DNA from: Eubacteriales bacterium
GTDB taxonomy: Bacteria > Bacillota > Clostridia > Lachnospirales > Lachnospiraceae
Assembly (NCBI GenBank): GCA_030524715.1
Contig: JAUNGB010000006.1
Location: 33,382 to 97,381, forward strand
Length of the DNA: 64,000 nucleotides
Direction: 5' to 3'
Below, piece after piece: positions 50,318 through 59,420 of this stretch. The position numbers and the translations under genes are program-made. The notes under the pieces are model-generated. The model was not told the DNA's origin. It saw only the letters and a program-made list of their open reading frames with translations, and made no database searches. How positions within the stretch are numbered: the first letter of the stretch is position 1; each line of letters begins with the position of its first letter.

Positions 50318-52246
50318 TTATTTTACAGTCACAGTAAATTTCTTCGATACGCCATTGCATGTCACGGTAATGGTTGTTTTTCCCCTGGAAATTCCTTTTA
50401 CAACGCCCTTAGAAGTCACCGTTGCAATTTTCTTATTTGCAGTCTTATAAGTGACCTTTCCGGCAGGAGTTGCCGTAGCCTTAACAGTCACAGTTTTTCC
50501 TTTTTTAACGGAAGCGGATGTTTTTGCCAGCTTCAGGGATGGATTCTTAACCGTTATCTTACAGGTAGCTTTATAGTTTCCGGATTTTGCCGTTATGGTA
50601 ACAGTTCCGGTCTTTTTCGCAGTAACCACACCCTTGGAGCTTACAGTGGCTACCTTTTTATTGCTGGTGCTGTAAGTAATCTTACCGCTTACATTCTTTG
50701 TCAGCTTCAGGGTTACCGTTGTGGTTCCTTTTGTATAAATGGTTGCAGATGCCTTTGCAAATTTAAACTGTACGGCTGCTAAATCCTTGATGGCACTTTC
50801 CAGATGGGTGATCTGCTCGTCCACACCAGCCTGATTATATCTGCTGATATTCGCAAGCATTTCCTCACATTCTTCCAGCTCAAGCTTCATTTTTTCCCAA
50901 CTGTCCGGCGTATAGGAGGATTCCTTTAATGCCTTCGCCTGCGCAATGACAGCTTCCATTTTAGTTGTATCCACTTCTTCAGCAGATGGTTTTACAATAT
51001 TGGCTTCCGTAGCCTGTACTTTTACAGTATAATCCGCATAGCCAAGGGCATATACGGTCAGCGCCCAGTATCCGGTTCCGTCTGTTCCTGCCGGAAGCTG
51101 GCAGCGTACAGAATCTGTCAGGCCAAGCTGCACGCCCATAGCTTTGTGCATCCAGTTATCCGAGGCAAACTTTGTTCCATAGACCGCAAGGGGGTTGCTG
51201 TAGGTACTGTCATTACCGTAATAAGTCCATTTAACAGCCTGCATAGCGGCTCCGAGTCCGCCGTAATTTCCATTCAGGTCAACACGCAGGAATTCCCCGT
51301 AAGAACCGTTGGCATCTTTTACCTCTACGGTAACTCCTTCTGCTGTCTTTAAGGCAGTATCCTTTAATCCGGAATCTGTTCCTGCTGCCCGTGCCGAAAA
51401 ATGAAAACTTCCGTCTGCATTCTTTACTGCCGTCTTCAGTCCGTTAGTGTTTTCTGTAACGTCTGCCGCTGCGGTATAAGAAACCAGATTATTTTCTGTA
51501 TAACCGCCTGCAAGGACGCCATCCTTTTCCACTACCTGATACAGTTTACAGAAATCTGCATAATCCTCTGTTTTTACCTTTACCGGAACATATTTGATCC
51601 CTGTTACAATATAATGGTCCATGGAATCCGTACTTCCGTCTGCAAGGGTAATATCTCCCTTATTAAAAGCAACTGTGCTTCCGTCTGTCAGGACGATCGT
51701 AGAACCGTCCGCCCAATAAGAGATTGGATAGGTTTTTCCACTCTCTCCGTAAATGATCGCATTACACTGGAAGCTTCCTCTGTGCAGTCCATGATTCCGT
51801 GTAGCTCTTGTAACAGTGTCAAAGGCGCCTTTGTCAAATTCTCCGTTTGCATCAGCTTCCTGTGAAGAAACAGAGCTTCCTGCCGCCAGTACGCCTTCTG
51901 CCTCCCAATACTCCGCCCAGCTTAAGCCGGCATACACATACTGGTACTCTCCGGAAGCTGCCGTATCTCCAAAAAGCTCCGGTTCTTCTGCCTCATCAGA
52001 TGCAGAAAACAACTCTTCTCCGGAAATAAAAGGATCCGCGGTTTCCACATCCTGTGCGGATATTTCCGCCTCCTGCAGTTCCTCTTCCAAAGCCGGCGCC
52101 GTCTCCTGAGCATCCTCTTCAAATACAGTTACTTCTTCATACGCATCCACATCTGCTGCAAACGCAGTGGAAGGTACGCCAGAAACTACAATTGCAGAAC
52201 TTAAAAGAACTGCTGCTGTTTTTTTCGATAGTCTCCACTTATGCAT
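50318..52246 (-). CDS. Surface protein: Tp47-like domains + FIVAR-like region + two Big_2 domains
   Basis: 642 residues with a signal peptide (about 1-30). After an acidic linker, residues about 105-395 resemble the Treponema pallidum 47-kDa lipoprotein Tp47: YAGLSWAEYWEAEG, GAFDTVTRATRNHG, VTENTNGLKT, TYYGNDSTYSNPLAVYGTK and GTGYWALTVYALGYADY. A FIVAR-like helical region (about 400-475) follows, then two Ig-like Big_2 repeats (about 480-642; ATIYTKGTTTVTLKL, VATVSSKGVVTAKKTGT). There is no sortase motif. Tp47 binds penicillin, but its natural role is unclear. The gene has its own promoter with two TTAG-N6-CTAA sites. Confidence 0.8.
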   Translation of the reverse strand: MHKWRLSKKTAAVLLSSAIVVSGVPSTAFAADVDAYEEVTVFEEDAQETAPALEEELQEAEISAQDVETADPFISGEELFSASDEAEEPELFGDTAASGEYQYVYAGLSWAEYWEAEGVLAAGSSVSSQEADANGEFDKGAFDTVTRATRNHGLHRGSFQCNAIIYGESGKTYPISYWADGSTIVLTDGSTVAFNKGDITLADGSTDSMDHYIVTGIKYVPVKVKTEDYADFCKLYQVVEKDGVLAGGYTENNLVSYTAAADVTENTNGLKTAVKNADGSFHFSARAAGTDSGLKDTALKTAEGVTVEVKDANGSYGEFLRVDLNGNYGGLGAAMQAVKWTYYGNDSTYSNPLAVYGTKFASDNWMHKAMGVQLGLTDSVRCQLPAGTDGTGYWALTVYALGYADYTVKVQATEANIVKPSAEEVDTTKMEAVIAQAKALKESSYTPDSWEKMKLELEECEEMLANISRYNQAGVDEQITHLESAIKDLAAVQFKFAKASATIYTKGTTTVTLKLTKNVSGKITYSTSNKKVATVSSKGVVTAKKTGTVTITAKSGNYKATCKITVKNPSLKLAKTSASVKKGKTVTVKATATPAGKVTYKTANKKIATVTSKGVVKGISRGKTTITVTCNGVSKKFTVTVK

Positions 52247-52335
52247 GTTACTTTCTCCTCCTGAAAATAATATTTATCGAAATCCTTTCTGCCAAGGAAA
52301 TCCATATCTATTTTCCGACTCCTTTACTGGATGAA

Positions 52336-52407
52336 ACGCAAAGCGGACATTCTCGTTCCGCTTTGCCACATACTCACAAACGCAGATCGCTGCGCGACTG
52401 CGTTCAT
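52336..52407. repeat. Dispersed palindromic repeat (family B)
   Basis: GCAAAGCGGA and TCCGCTTTGC form a perfect ten-base stem, followed by ACGCAGATCGCTGCGCGACTG. It lies in the leader of the Tp47-like gene. Confidence 0.65.
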
Positions 52408-52457
52408 AATATTTATGACTTTCTTTCTCATCCGTGAAGCAAACATGATTTGTTTAA

Positions 52458-52491
52458 TAAGTTATTTCTAATATAAATTAGTTATTTCTAA
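52458..52491. promoter_or_regulatory. Paired TTAG-N6-CTAA operators of the Tp47-like gene
   Basis: TAAGTTATTTCTAA (52458-52471) and TTAGTTATTTCTAA (52478-52491) are exactly 20 bases apart, just downstream of the promoter. Same-type sites flank the promoter at 58912. Confidence 0.6.
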
Positions 52492-52499
52492 CCTTCGTG

Positions 52500-52528
52500 A
52501 TTATATCACTCTGTTATAATACTGTCTA
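52500..52528 (-). promoter_or_regulatory. Promoter of the Tp47-like gene at 50318
   Basis: TAGACA and TATAAT are 17 bases apart on the minus strand. The leader to the start is about 250 bases long. The 321-base gap 52247-52567 holds this promoter, its operators and a repeat. Confidence 0.7.
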
Positions 52529-52567
52529 CAGAAATCCTGAATTTTCGCTATTCCTTGCAGATAAAGT

Positions 52568-54058
52568 TTATCGTATAGCCTGACTCAGAGCGTTCTGAAT
52601 CCCTCCGATGATTCCCTCTGATGAAAATGTCGCACCGGAAACCGTATCAATTCCATCGGCGCTCTGCTGCGCCATAACCTGCGGGAGGATCGTGCTCCAG
52701 GCGGTATTAAAATATTCTGCGGTATCCTTATTGGACTGTTCTATAGAAACGATCTGTCCTCCGGATATCGTTACCGTGATATTTACTTTTCCCAGATATC
52801 CCCATGCAGATCCTGAATAAGTTCCGTCAATATAAGGACCTTCCGGTTCAGGGGTTGGTTCCGGAGCATCTTCGCCGCCTGGTGTCGGCGTGACCTCTGC
52901 ATCAGGTGTTGGTGTCACTTCCGGATCCGGATTTTCTTCTTCTCCTGGTGTTGGCGTTACCTCCGGGGTTGGCGTTACCTCTGGTGTTGGCGTTATCTCC
53001 GAAGTAGGTTCCGCCTTGTACCCGGCCTGCTTCATTACCTGTTCCATAGCATCCAGAATGCCGATAGAAGAGTATGTCGCCCCGCTGACTGTGTCAATTC
53101 CCTGTACGGACTGCTTCTCCAGTATTTCCGGCTTTATTTTCTCCCACGCTTTGTTAAAAAAGCTTTCCGTATCCTGATGCTTTGCACTTATCTTTTTGAT
53201 TACGCCATTCTGGATTTTCACGGTCAGGATCACCTCTCCATTAAATCCGGTTCCGCTTCCCTGATAAGTGCCATCCTTATATCCATCCGGCTCTTTCGTC
53301 TCGTCGGATGAAGGTTTTTTCGTTGGTACTGGTTTCTTTGTCGGCTCCGGCGTTGGCGTTACAGTCTGCCCGCCTGAATCTGCTGCCGCCTGGGACAGTG
53401 CATTCTGGATTGCCTGAATAATACCATTTGATGAATAAGTTGCCCCGCTGACTGCGTCTACATTCGGGCTCTGGCTCGCAATTACTTTACTGATAACCCC
53501 CTGGGCTGACGAGAAATAAGAGGGCGTTTCTCCCGATGCACTAAGAATATTAACCGACGCGATCTTCCCGCCGCTGACTGTAACGCTTACCGTAATGGTT
53601 CCTCCAAATCCTGTTCCGCTTCCCTGATAAGTACCATCCTTATAACCGGAAGCCGGGATCTGCGCAACGGGGGTTTGCGTACTTCCCATTCCTCCCCCAC
53701 TGCCTCCGGTACCGGAAGACGAAGCCGGAAGCGCCCTTTTGGAGGAAGAGGTTTTAATCTTGCCGGAAGTCTTTTTTGAAGAAGCCTTTTTAACTGCGGC
53801 TTTCTTTTCTGTATCTTCTGTATTTTCTTCTTCCTCTAATTCTTCAGAAATCAAAAAGCCTTCCAGTTCCTCTGCGTTCATGATCTCCGGGCTGCTCAAC
53901 AGATCTTTTTGTGATTCTGCACTTTTAGCTCCCGTTCCTGAAAAAGCAAGCGCGGCGACCACTGCGGCTGCAGGCAGCAATTTCAGCCAGTATCTCCTGC
54001 CGCCTTCCTCCTTCCGGGATGTTTCTGTTTTATGATCTTTATGATCCTGCGTTTCCAA
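52568..54058 (-). CDS. Surface protein with three FMN-binding (flavinylation) domains
   Basis: 496 residues from a TTG at 54058 (AAAGGAAAGAG upstream). A short basic tail and one membrane segment (about 27-45) are followed by a Ser/Lys linker and three FMN_bind domains (about 130-222, 257-345, 405-496). Each begins with a KDGTYQGSGTGF-like motif (third copy IDGTYSGSAWGY) and ends in a flavin-attachment site: VDAVSGATYSS, IDTVSGATYSS, IDTVSGATFSS. Pro/Thr repeats (PTPEVTPTP) separate domains two and three. FMN would be attached to the Thr by the ApbE encoded upstream. It likely carries electrons through the cell wall. Confidence 0.92.
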   Translation of the reverse strand: METQDHKDHKTETSRKEEGGRRYWLKLLPAAAVVAALAFSGTGAKSAESQKDLLSSPEIMNAEELEGFLISEELEEEENTEDTEKKAAVKKASSKKTSGKIKTSSSKRALPASSSGTGGSGGGMGSTQTPVAQIPASGYKDGTYQGSGTGFGGTITVSVTVSGGKIASVNILSASGETPSYFSSAQGVISKVIASQSPNVDAVSGATYSSNGIIQAIQNALSQAAADSGGQTVTPTPEPTKKPVPTKKPSSDETKEPDGYKDGTYQGSGTGFNGEVILTVKIQNGVIKKISAKHQDTESFFNKAWEKIKPEILEKQSVQGIDTVSGATYSSIGILDAMEQVMKQAGYKAEPTSEITPTPEVTPTPEVTPTPGEEENPDPEVTPTPDAEVTPTPGGEDAPEPTPEPEGPYIDGTYSGSAWGYLGKVNITVTISGGQIVSIEQSNKDTAEYFNTAWSTILPQVMAQQSADGIDTVSGATFSSEGIIGGIQNALSQAIR

Positions 54059-54169
54059 TGGCTCTTTCCTTTCTTTAAGAATACGTTATGCGCAAAGATT
54101 CCTGCGCTCCGAAAAGACACAGGAATTCTCTGCTTTTTTACTCTATGGCTCTCATATGCCATTTATTTT

Positions 54170-56371
54170 TTATTTTACCGTAACGGCAAATTTTTTGGAT
54201 ACGCCGTTGCAGGTTACTGTAATCGTTGCTTTTCCTTTCGCAACGCCTTTCACAACGCCCTTAGAGGTCACGGTCGCGATTTTCTTATTGCTGGTTTTGT
54301 AAGTAACTTTTCCGGCCGGAGTTGCCGTCGCCTTAATAGTTACTGTTTTTCCTTTCGCAATAGACGCGGAGGTCTTGCCAAGCTTCAGAGACGGCGCCTT
54401 TACAGTTACCTTGCAGGTTGCTTTATAGGAACCGCATTTTGCAGTGATCGTTACCGTACCTGTTTTCTTAGCAGTTACGACGCCCTTGGAGGATACAGTT
54501 GCGATTGCTTTGTTACTGGTGCTGTAGGTTACAGTACCTTTAACGCCTGCTTTTTTCGCGGTAAGGGTTACCTTTGTAGTTCCCTTTGTATAAATAGTCG
54601 CTGTTTTCTTGCTTAATGTAAGCGCCGGTTTCTTTACGGTTACCTTGCAGGTCGCCGTTGCGGAACCGCTGGCTGCCGTGATCGTAGCTGTACCGGCCTT
54701 CTTTGCAGTTACAACTCCTTTTGCGGATACAGTTGCAACGCTTGTATCGCTGCTGGTATAGGTGACTGCTTCGTCAGAATTTGTTACAGTCGCTTTTAAA
54801 GTAACGGTTGCCGGAGTGCCTTTTACATAAATAGTTGCTGCCGTCTTGTCAAGAGAAATCGTTGCTGCCGGTTTTACACTATAGGTGAATGCAAGCTCCG
54901 GATATCCCGTTGCCTTGACAACTACTGCATACTCTCCCGCTGCTGTGATGGGCTCTGCATCCGTTTTAATGGTTCCGTCTGTATTTACAATAACAACAGA
55001 GCCTCTTCCGCTTGCCGCATAGTCTGTTCCGTTAACGGAAACAGAAGTAATCTTTCCTACGTATGCTGTAAGCTGTTCAGTTGTAAATCCATCTGCCGCC
55101 TTTAATGCCTTTGCTTCTCCGTCATATGCCGCCGGCATATCTGCGGTAGACAAAACAAATGTTCCCTTCAATCCCACATATGCTTTATTTGCATCTTCTA
55201 CCTTTAAGGTATAGCTTCCGGGCGCTGCTGCTGTCGAATAGGTTAATACGCCATTTTCAACCTTAGCGTCTGCAAGGCCATCCACACTGTATACAGGGCT
55301 GAAATCCGCCGGAAGTCCGGTTACTTCAACTGTTGTTTTGCCGTCTGTCACTTTTGCATCTGCAACAGCAGCGGTACCTGCAAATTTAACAGGAACGGAA
55401 ATATCACTTAACGGAATCTCAAAAATACCGGCATTTGTATAATAGGTTACTTTATTGATCGTCTGGCCCATCATTTTTGCGTAGTGCGCAGAGGATACCG
55501 GGCAGCCGTGTACTTCCGTTGTAAATCCTGTACCCCAGGCAAGCTGCGTTACACGCCAGATATTTTCCACATGGCGCATACCGTAATCATTTCCTTCTTT
55601 TGTGCTGACCACAACTCCATAGACTGTAATATCTTCCGGTACAGTCGCCTCAATGTTCAACTGATAATCGCCATAAGTAGTATCTGTGATCAGACGCGCG
55701 TCTGCTCCGTTGAGCGTAGTAACCGTGCCCACAGCTTTTCCGAAAGAAAGCTGTCCGTTTACCATCGTAAGCTCTTTATAATAAGCAGGAGCATCGTTTA
55801 ATACATAATAAGAATAGCTGGGATTTTCAAACAGCGCATCTTTTCCTGTAAAGGTTTGTGTGCTTGTCTGTCCGCGGTTTGTAACTGTGATCTCAACAGA
55901 ATCAGCATCTGTTACCTGCTTATATCCGGATAAATCCACGTCTCCCACAATTTTTACCGGATAAATAATACCGGTAATATCTTCGCCTGCTGCGGAAACA
56001 TGATAGGAACCGCCTGCCAGACCTGCTGTCCTGGTCTTATTTTTTGTCGCGGATGTAAAAGCGTCTACCGCCACATCATTATTGACTTCCGCCTTATAAA
56101 AATCTGCATACGGGATGTTCATCAGCGCATATTCCACATTTGCCTGAGCTTCCGAAAGAAAAACCTCTGTTTCTTCTGTCTCTTCATCAGAAAAAACATC
56201 TTCATCTGTAAAAGCGTCTTCCAATGCGCCGGAGGCTTCCTCAAAAGTCTCCTCATAGACCTCGCTTGTAAATTCATCTGCCGCAAAGGCTGTAACCGGT
56301 AATCCGGTTGATGCAACTGCAACGCTTAAAATTACAGGAGCTGTCTTTCTTAAAAATTTCCACCTGTTCAT
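54170..56371 (-). CDS. Second Tp47-like surface protein with three Big_2 domains
   Basis: 733 residues with a signal peptide (about 1-30) and acidic linker. Residues about 80-335 show a more distant Tp47-like pattern: MNIPYADFYKAE, AVDAFTSATKNKTR, SYSYYVLNDAPAYYKEL and GDYQLNIEATV. Residues about 340-500 contain further Ig-like stretches, then three clear Big_2 repeats (about 505-733; VATVSAKGVVTAKKAGT and similar). Its leader shares AAAGGATTTC-ATAAAT with the leader of the gene at 50318. It lies between ApbE and the triple FMN protein on the same strand. Confidence 0.75.
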   Translation of the reverse strand: MNRWKFLRKTAPVILSVAVASTGLPVTAFAADEFTSEVYEETFEEASGALEDAFTDEDVFSDEETEETEVFLSEAQANVEYALMNIPYADFYKAEVNNDVAVDAFTSATKNKTRTAGLAGGSYHVSAAGEDITGIIYPVKIVGDVDLSGYKQVTDADSVEITVTNRGQTSTQTFTGKDALFENPSYSYYVLNDAPAYYKELTMVNGQLSFGKAVGTVTTLNGADARLITDTTYGDYQLNIEATVPEDITVYGVVVSTKEGNDYGMRHVENIWRVTQLAWGTGFTTEVHGCPVSSAHYAKMMGQTINKVTYYTNAGIFEIPLSDISVPVKFAGTAAVADAKVTDGKTTVEVTGLPADFSPVYSVDGLADAKVENGVLTYSTAAAPGSYTLKVEDANKAYVGLKGTFVLSTADMPAAYDGEAKALKAADGFTTEQLTAYVGKITSVSVNGTDYAASGRGSVVIVNTDGTIKTDAEPITAAGEYAVVVKATGYPELAFTYSVKPAATISLDKTAATIYVKGTPATVTLKATVTNSDEAVTYTSSDTSVATVSAKGVVTAKKAGTATITAASGSATATCKVTVKKPALTLSKKTATIYTKGTTKVTLTAKKAGVKGTVTYSTSNKAIATVSSKGVVTAKKTGTVTITAKCGSYKATCKVTVKAPSLKLGKTSASIAKGKTVTIKATATPAGKVTYKTSNKKIATVTSKGVVKGVAKGKATITVTCNGVSKKFAVTVK

Positions 56372-56462
56372 TTTGTTCCTCCTTCATTAATAAAGATATT
56401 TTTAATTTATAGAAATCCTTTACGGAAACTCTATCTTTTTTCTATGCAGCGCTCCGCGCATT

Positions 56463-56492
56463 CTGCAAGGGAGATGCTTATCTGCGTTCAAA
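56463..56492. repeat. Partial family B repeat at the end of the ApbE gene
   Basis: CTGCAAGGGAGATGCTTATC TGCGTTCAAA supplies the stop codon and last residues of ApbE. Confidence 0.45.
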
Positions 56493-57482
56493 TCTTTCTT
56501 CCATGCCTTCTGTCATATAAATTTCGCCCGCTTCGTCTACAAACAGGCCGTCCGCTTCATATTTTTCCAGCAGTTCCCGCCCTTTTTCCACTCCAAGGGC
56601 AAAGCATGCCGTAGATAAGCCGTCGGCATCCAGTCCGTTATCACACACGACCGTTACAGAAGTAATTCCGTTATCCACAGGATAACCGCTTGCGGAATCA
56701 AGAATATGATGATACCTTTTTCCATCCTCGATAAAATATTTCTCATAGTCGCCGGACGTGGACAAAAATTCTTTTCCATTCAGGGATATTACCCCCAGAT
56801 AATCTCCCTCCGTGTCTCTTGGATCTGTCACCGCTACCTTCCACGCCGTCCCATCAGTTTTCTCCCCGTAGGTCATAACGCTGCTGCCTCCAAGATTCAG
56901 GATCATTCCGCTTATTTCCGGCTGCTGTTCAAGATAGTCTGCAACTGCGTCGCAGCCGATTCCTTTTCCCACAGCCCCCAGATCAAGGGTGCAGCCTTCT
57001 TCCAGGGTCACTTTATTTCCGGAAAGCGAAACCTTTTCATATCCCACATTCTCCATGAGGCTTTTCAGTTCCGGATCTGCAGGGACATGAGGGTTCTCCC
57101 CATCAATATCCCAAAGCCGGATGACCCTTCCCAAGGTAGGATCCATGGCTCCGTTACTATCCTCGGACAGCTTCAGGATCTGCTTAAGATATCCCGAAAG
57201 CTCTTCTGATACCTGGACTTCTTCTCCGCTTTTTTCATTAAGACGGTAAATCTGAGAATTTTCATTGGTCCATGAAATCAGGTTTGTCTCCAAATCCTTC
57301 AGAATTCCGATCACCGAATCTGTAATATCCTCTCCTGTAGAGTAAACCGTTTCCGTAACTACAGTATCCATAGCAAAATCTGTCCTGGTATAAACAGCCG
57401 GCTCCGCGGCATGCGCCGCTGTAGGAAAAGCTGTAAGCCCGAGGCTTATCACTGCTATTATCCATTGTTTTCCTGTATTCAT
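56478..57482 (-). CDS. apbE: FAD:protein FMN transferase (ApbE)
   Basis: 334 residues from the ATG at 57482 (CAGGAGAG upstream); the longer frame lies over the polyferredoxin gene. A signal peptide ends TAAHAAEP, with no lipobox cysteine. Family motifs: MDTVVTETVY, LDLGAVGKGIGCDAVADYL, LNLGGSSVMTYG and HHILDSASGYPVDNGITSVTVV with the metal-binding region. It moves FMN from FAD onto Thr of FMN_bind proteins outside the membrane. The substrates here are the proteins at 52568 and 58263. Confidence 0.95.
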   Translation of the reverse strand: MNTGKQWIIAVISLGLTAFPTAAHAAEPAVYTRTDFAMDTVVTETVYSTGEDITDSVIGILKDLETNLISWTNENSQIYRLNEKSGEEVQVSEELSGYLKQILKLSEDSNGAMDPTLGRVIRLWDIDGENPHVPADPELKSLMENVGYEKVSLSGNKVTLEEGCTLDLGAVGKGIGCDAVADYLEQQPEISGMILNLGGSSVMTYGEKTDGTAWKVAVTDPRDTEGDYLGVISLNGKEFLSTSGDYEKYFIEDGKRYHHILDSASGYPVDNGITSVTVVCDNGLDADGLSTACFALGVEKGRELLEKYEADGLFVDEAGEIYMTEGMEERFERR

Positions 57483-57498
57483 TATTCTCTCCTGTCGT

Positions 57499-58266
57499 CT
57501 ATTCCTGCGGGCCGGTATAAACATTTCCTTTTGGACATATGGCCGTACATGCATGGCAGCAGATACATTCTCCCGACATTGCCGTATCTCCGTCGATATC
57601 CAGGTGAGCGGGACATCTTTTTTTGCACAGTGTACATTTTGGCGAACATTTTTCTCTTCTTCTCCTGAATAATGCCCCGGGAATAATGGGCATTATGGCA
57701 AATACCGCTCCCATGGGACAGAGAAACTGACAGAAAAACCGTTCCTGCGTACACATTCCGACCATGATCAGTACCAGAAGGATCATGCCGATTTTATAGG
57801 AGCTGTCCGGAAGCCTGCCCGCAGTCAGCATGGAAAACACATCCCATGGACTCGTCCCTGTAAAGTTCTGATACACGCCTGATACGCACATCATAAGAAT
57901 CATAAAAAGAATGATGTATTTTAGTTTTTGCAGGATATGTACTGCCTTTTCCGGATAGCCGGGCTTTTTCTTTTTATGGAAGACCTTTTTCCAAACCAGG
58001 GAAAACATCTCATACAGGGCGTCTCCCAGAGAGCCGAAAGCACAGGCATACCCGCAGAAATGTCTTCCGAACAGGCAGGTGATCAGCAGCAGAGCCGCTG
58101 TAACATTCAAAAAAGAATTCCAGGTAACAGGTTCGTTATTTCCAATTGCCAGAAATATTGTCTTGATTCCGGCGAATGCCGTCGAAAACAGAGACGGCGC
58201 CAGGACAAAAAACAATAGCTGTATTCCCGCACGGATAATCCTTATCTTTTTCTGTTTCTTTTTCAT
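57499..58266 (-). CDS. Membrane polyferredoxin (NapH/NosR/YccM-like 4Fe-4S protein)
   Basis: 255 residues with about four to five membrane segments. Cys motifs GRHFCGYACAFG and QFLCPMGA lie at membrane loops. The C-terminal domain has two [4Fe-4S] sites (CSPKCTLCKKRCP; CICCHACTAICP). It probably passes electrons from a cytoplasmic or quinone donor across the membrane to the flavinylated proteins. Its start overlaps the upstream FMN-binding gene by four bases (ATGA). Confidence 0.9.
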   Translation of the reverse strand: MKKKQKKIRIIRAGIQLLFFVLAPSLFSTAFAGIKTIFLAIGNNEPVTWNSFLNVTAALLLITCLFGRHFCGYACAFGSLGDALYEMFSLVWKKVFHKKKKPGYPEKAVHILQKLKYIILFMILMMCVSGVYQNFTGTSPWDVFSMLTAGRLPDSSYKIGMILLVLIMVGMCTQERFFCQFLCPMGAVFAIMPIIPGALFRRRREKCSPKCTLCKKRCPAHLDIDGDTAMSGECICCHACTAICPKGNVYTGPQE

Positions 58267-58838
58267 TGGTTTTCCGCCTTTACCAACGCGTCATCGATCG
58301 CATTCAAAATACCGGTGGAACTGAAGGTCGCGCCTGAAACAGTATCCACGTTTGTGCTCTGTTCGCTTAATACTGTAGAGATAACTCCCTGCGCCTGGGA
58401 AAGATAAGCGCTGTCCTCTCCCGGAGCGCTGACAACCGAAATGTTTGTCAAGGTATCGTTTTCAAGAGTAACTTCTACCTGTATTGTTCCTCCGAATCCT
58501 GTCCCTTCTCCTGTATAAACGCCGTCTTTATAATAATTGTCCGAACTGTCTTCGGCTTCTTCTTCGCCTTCCGCTTCATCAGATTTATCGGCTTCTTCAC
58601 TTCCTGCTTCTTTCTTTTCAGCCTCCGCAGATTCCTTTTCTTCCTCGCGTTCTTCATAATAAGTTTGAAGCGCTTCCAGCATCTCCTTCTGTTGTGCTTC
58701 CAAAGCATCTATTCTGTCTGATAGCTGTACCGCCTGCTCTGCCTGTACTTCATCCTGCTTATGTCCATTGTAAAACAGGACGGCGGCAATGATGACAACC
58801 AGACAGATAACACGCAGAAAAAAATTAGTGTTCTTCAT
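58263..58838 (-). CDS. Membrane-anchored FMN-binding protein, one flavinylation domain
   Basis: 191 residues. An N-terminal membrane helix (about 7-23), a coiled-coil stretch (QLSDRIDALEAQQKEML) and an acidic Glu/Ala linker (about 60-100) lead to one FMN_bind domain (about 102-191) ending TVSGATFSSTG, the flavin-attachment site. It is the first gene of the electron-transfer operon. Two TTAG-N6-CTAA sites flank its promoter. Confidence 0.92.
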   Translation of the reverse strand: MKNTNFFLRVICLVVIIAAVLFYNGHKQDEVQAEQAVQLSDRIDALEAQQKEMLEALQTYYEEREEEKESAEAEKKEAGSEEADKSDEAEGEEEAEDSSDNYYKDGVYTGEGTGFGGTIQVEVTLENDTLTNISVVSAPGEDSAYLSQAQGVISTVLSEQSTNVDTVSGATFSSTGILNAIDDALVKAENQ

Positions 58839-58889
58839 AATTACTGTCTCTTCTCCCCTCGTATTATGCGTTCACTCTCCGCACATTGG

Positions 58890-58903
58890 TTAGCCATTTC
58901 TAA
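58890..58903. promoter_or_regulatory. TTAG-N6-CTAA operator, proximal
   Basis: TTAGCCATTTCTAA lies nine bases downstream of the -10 box of the FMN operon promoter. Confidence 0.6.
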
Positions 58904-58911
58904 CAGCAGTG

Positions 58912-58940
58912 ATTATAGCACCTGTTTTTTCAAAAGTCCA
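58912..58940 (-). promoter_or_regulatory. Promoter of the FMN/polyferredoxin/ApbE operon
   Basis: TGGACT and TATAAT are 17 bases apart on the minus strand, with an extended -10 (TGCTATAAT). Confidence 0.7.
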
Positions 58941-58958
58941 TAGAAAATCCCGATTTTG

Positions 58959-58972
58959 TTAGTTACTGCTAA
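58959..58972. promoter_or_regulatory. TTAG-N6-CTAA operator, distal
   Basis: TTAGTTACTGCTAA lies upstream of the -35 box of the leftward promoter and just upstream of the rightward promoter at 58991. It could act on both. Confidence 0.6.
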
Positions 58973-58990
58973 CTTTTTATCAATAATGAA

Positions 58991-59019
58991 TTGCCACATG
59001 CCCCAAATTGTGTTATTAT
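58991..59019 (+). promoter_or_regulatory. Promoter of the NusG-II / Gx-transporter pair
   Basis: TTGCCA and TATTAT are 17 bases apart, about 32 bases before the TTG start. Confidence 0.65.
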
Positions 59020-59051
59020 GAAGAACAAAAAAAGGAAATGAGGCACATACT

Positions 59052-59417
59052 TTGAAAAAGAAAGAATGCTTTTTTATCCTGGGAATCTTGTTTCTGGCAG
59101 GTATTCTGTGGGTTGGAATGCGCCTGTCCATAAAGGAATCCGAGAGTATACGCATCACAGTGGACGGGGAAGAATACGGCGTCTACCAGTTATCCGAAGA
59201 CCAGACCATTCCTATCGGAGATACAAACATCTGCCAGATCAAAGACGGCAAGGCATTCATGATCGAAGCAACTTGTCCGGATCATTTATGTATGGAACAG
59301 AAAGCTGTTGATAAAACAGGCGGCACTATTGTCTGCCTTCCCAATAAAGTTGTAATAGAAGGAGGAACAACCGCAGCCACGGGACAGACCAGCCCGGGAA
59401 TCGATGCGGTTACATAA
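59052..59417 (+). CDS. NusG domain II-containing exported protein
   Basis: 121 residues from a TTG start (GAGG eight bases upstream). One N-terminal membrane anchor (about 5-22) is followed by a NusG-II domain: SIRITVDGEEYGVYQL, CQIKDGKAFMIEATCPDHLCMEQ and GGTIVCLPNKVVIE. The CPDHLC pair may form a disulfide or bind a ligand. Such proteins often stand next to Gx-transporter proteins and ApbE/FMN systems, and the pair resembles EetA/EetB of flavin-based extracellular electron transfer (recollection). Confidence 0.85.
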   Translation: MKKKECFFILGILFLAGILWVGMRLSIKESESIRITVDGEEYGVYQLSEDQTIPIGDTNICQIKDGKAFMIEATCPDHLCMEQKAVDKTGGTIVCLPNKVVIEGGTTAATGQTSPGIDAVT

Positions 59418-59420
59418 TAT

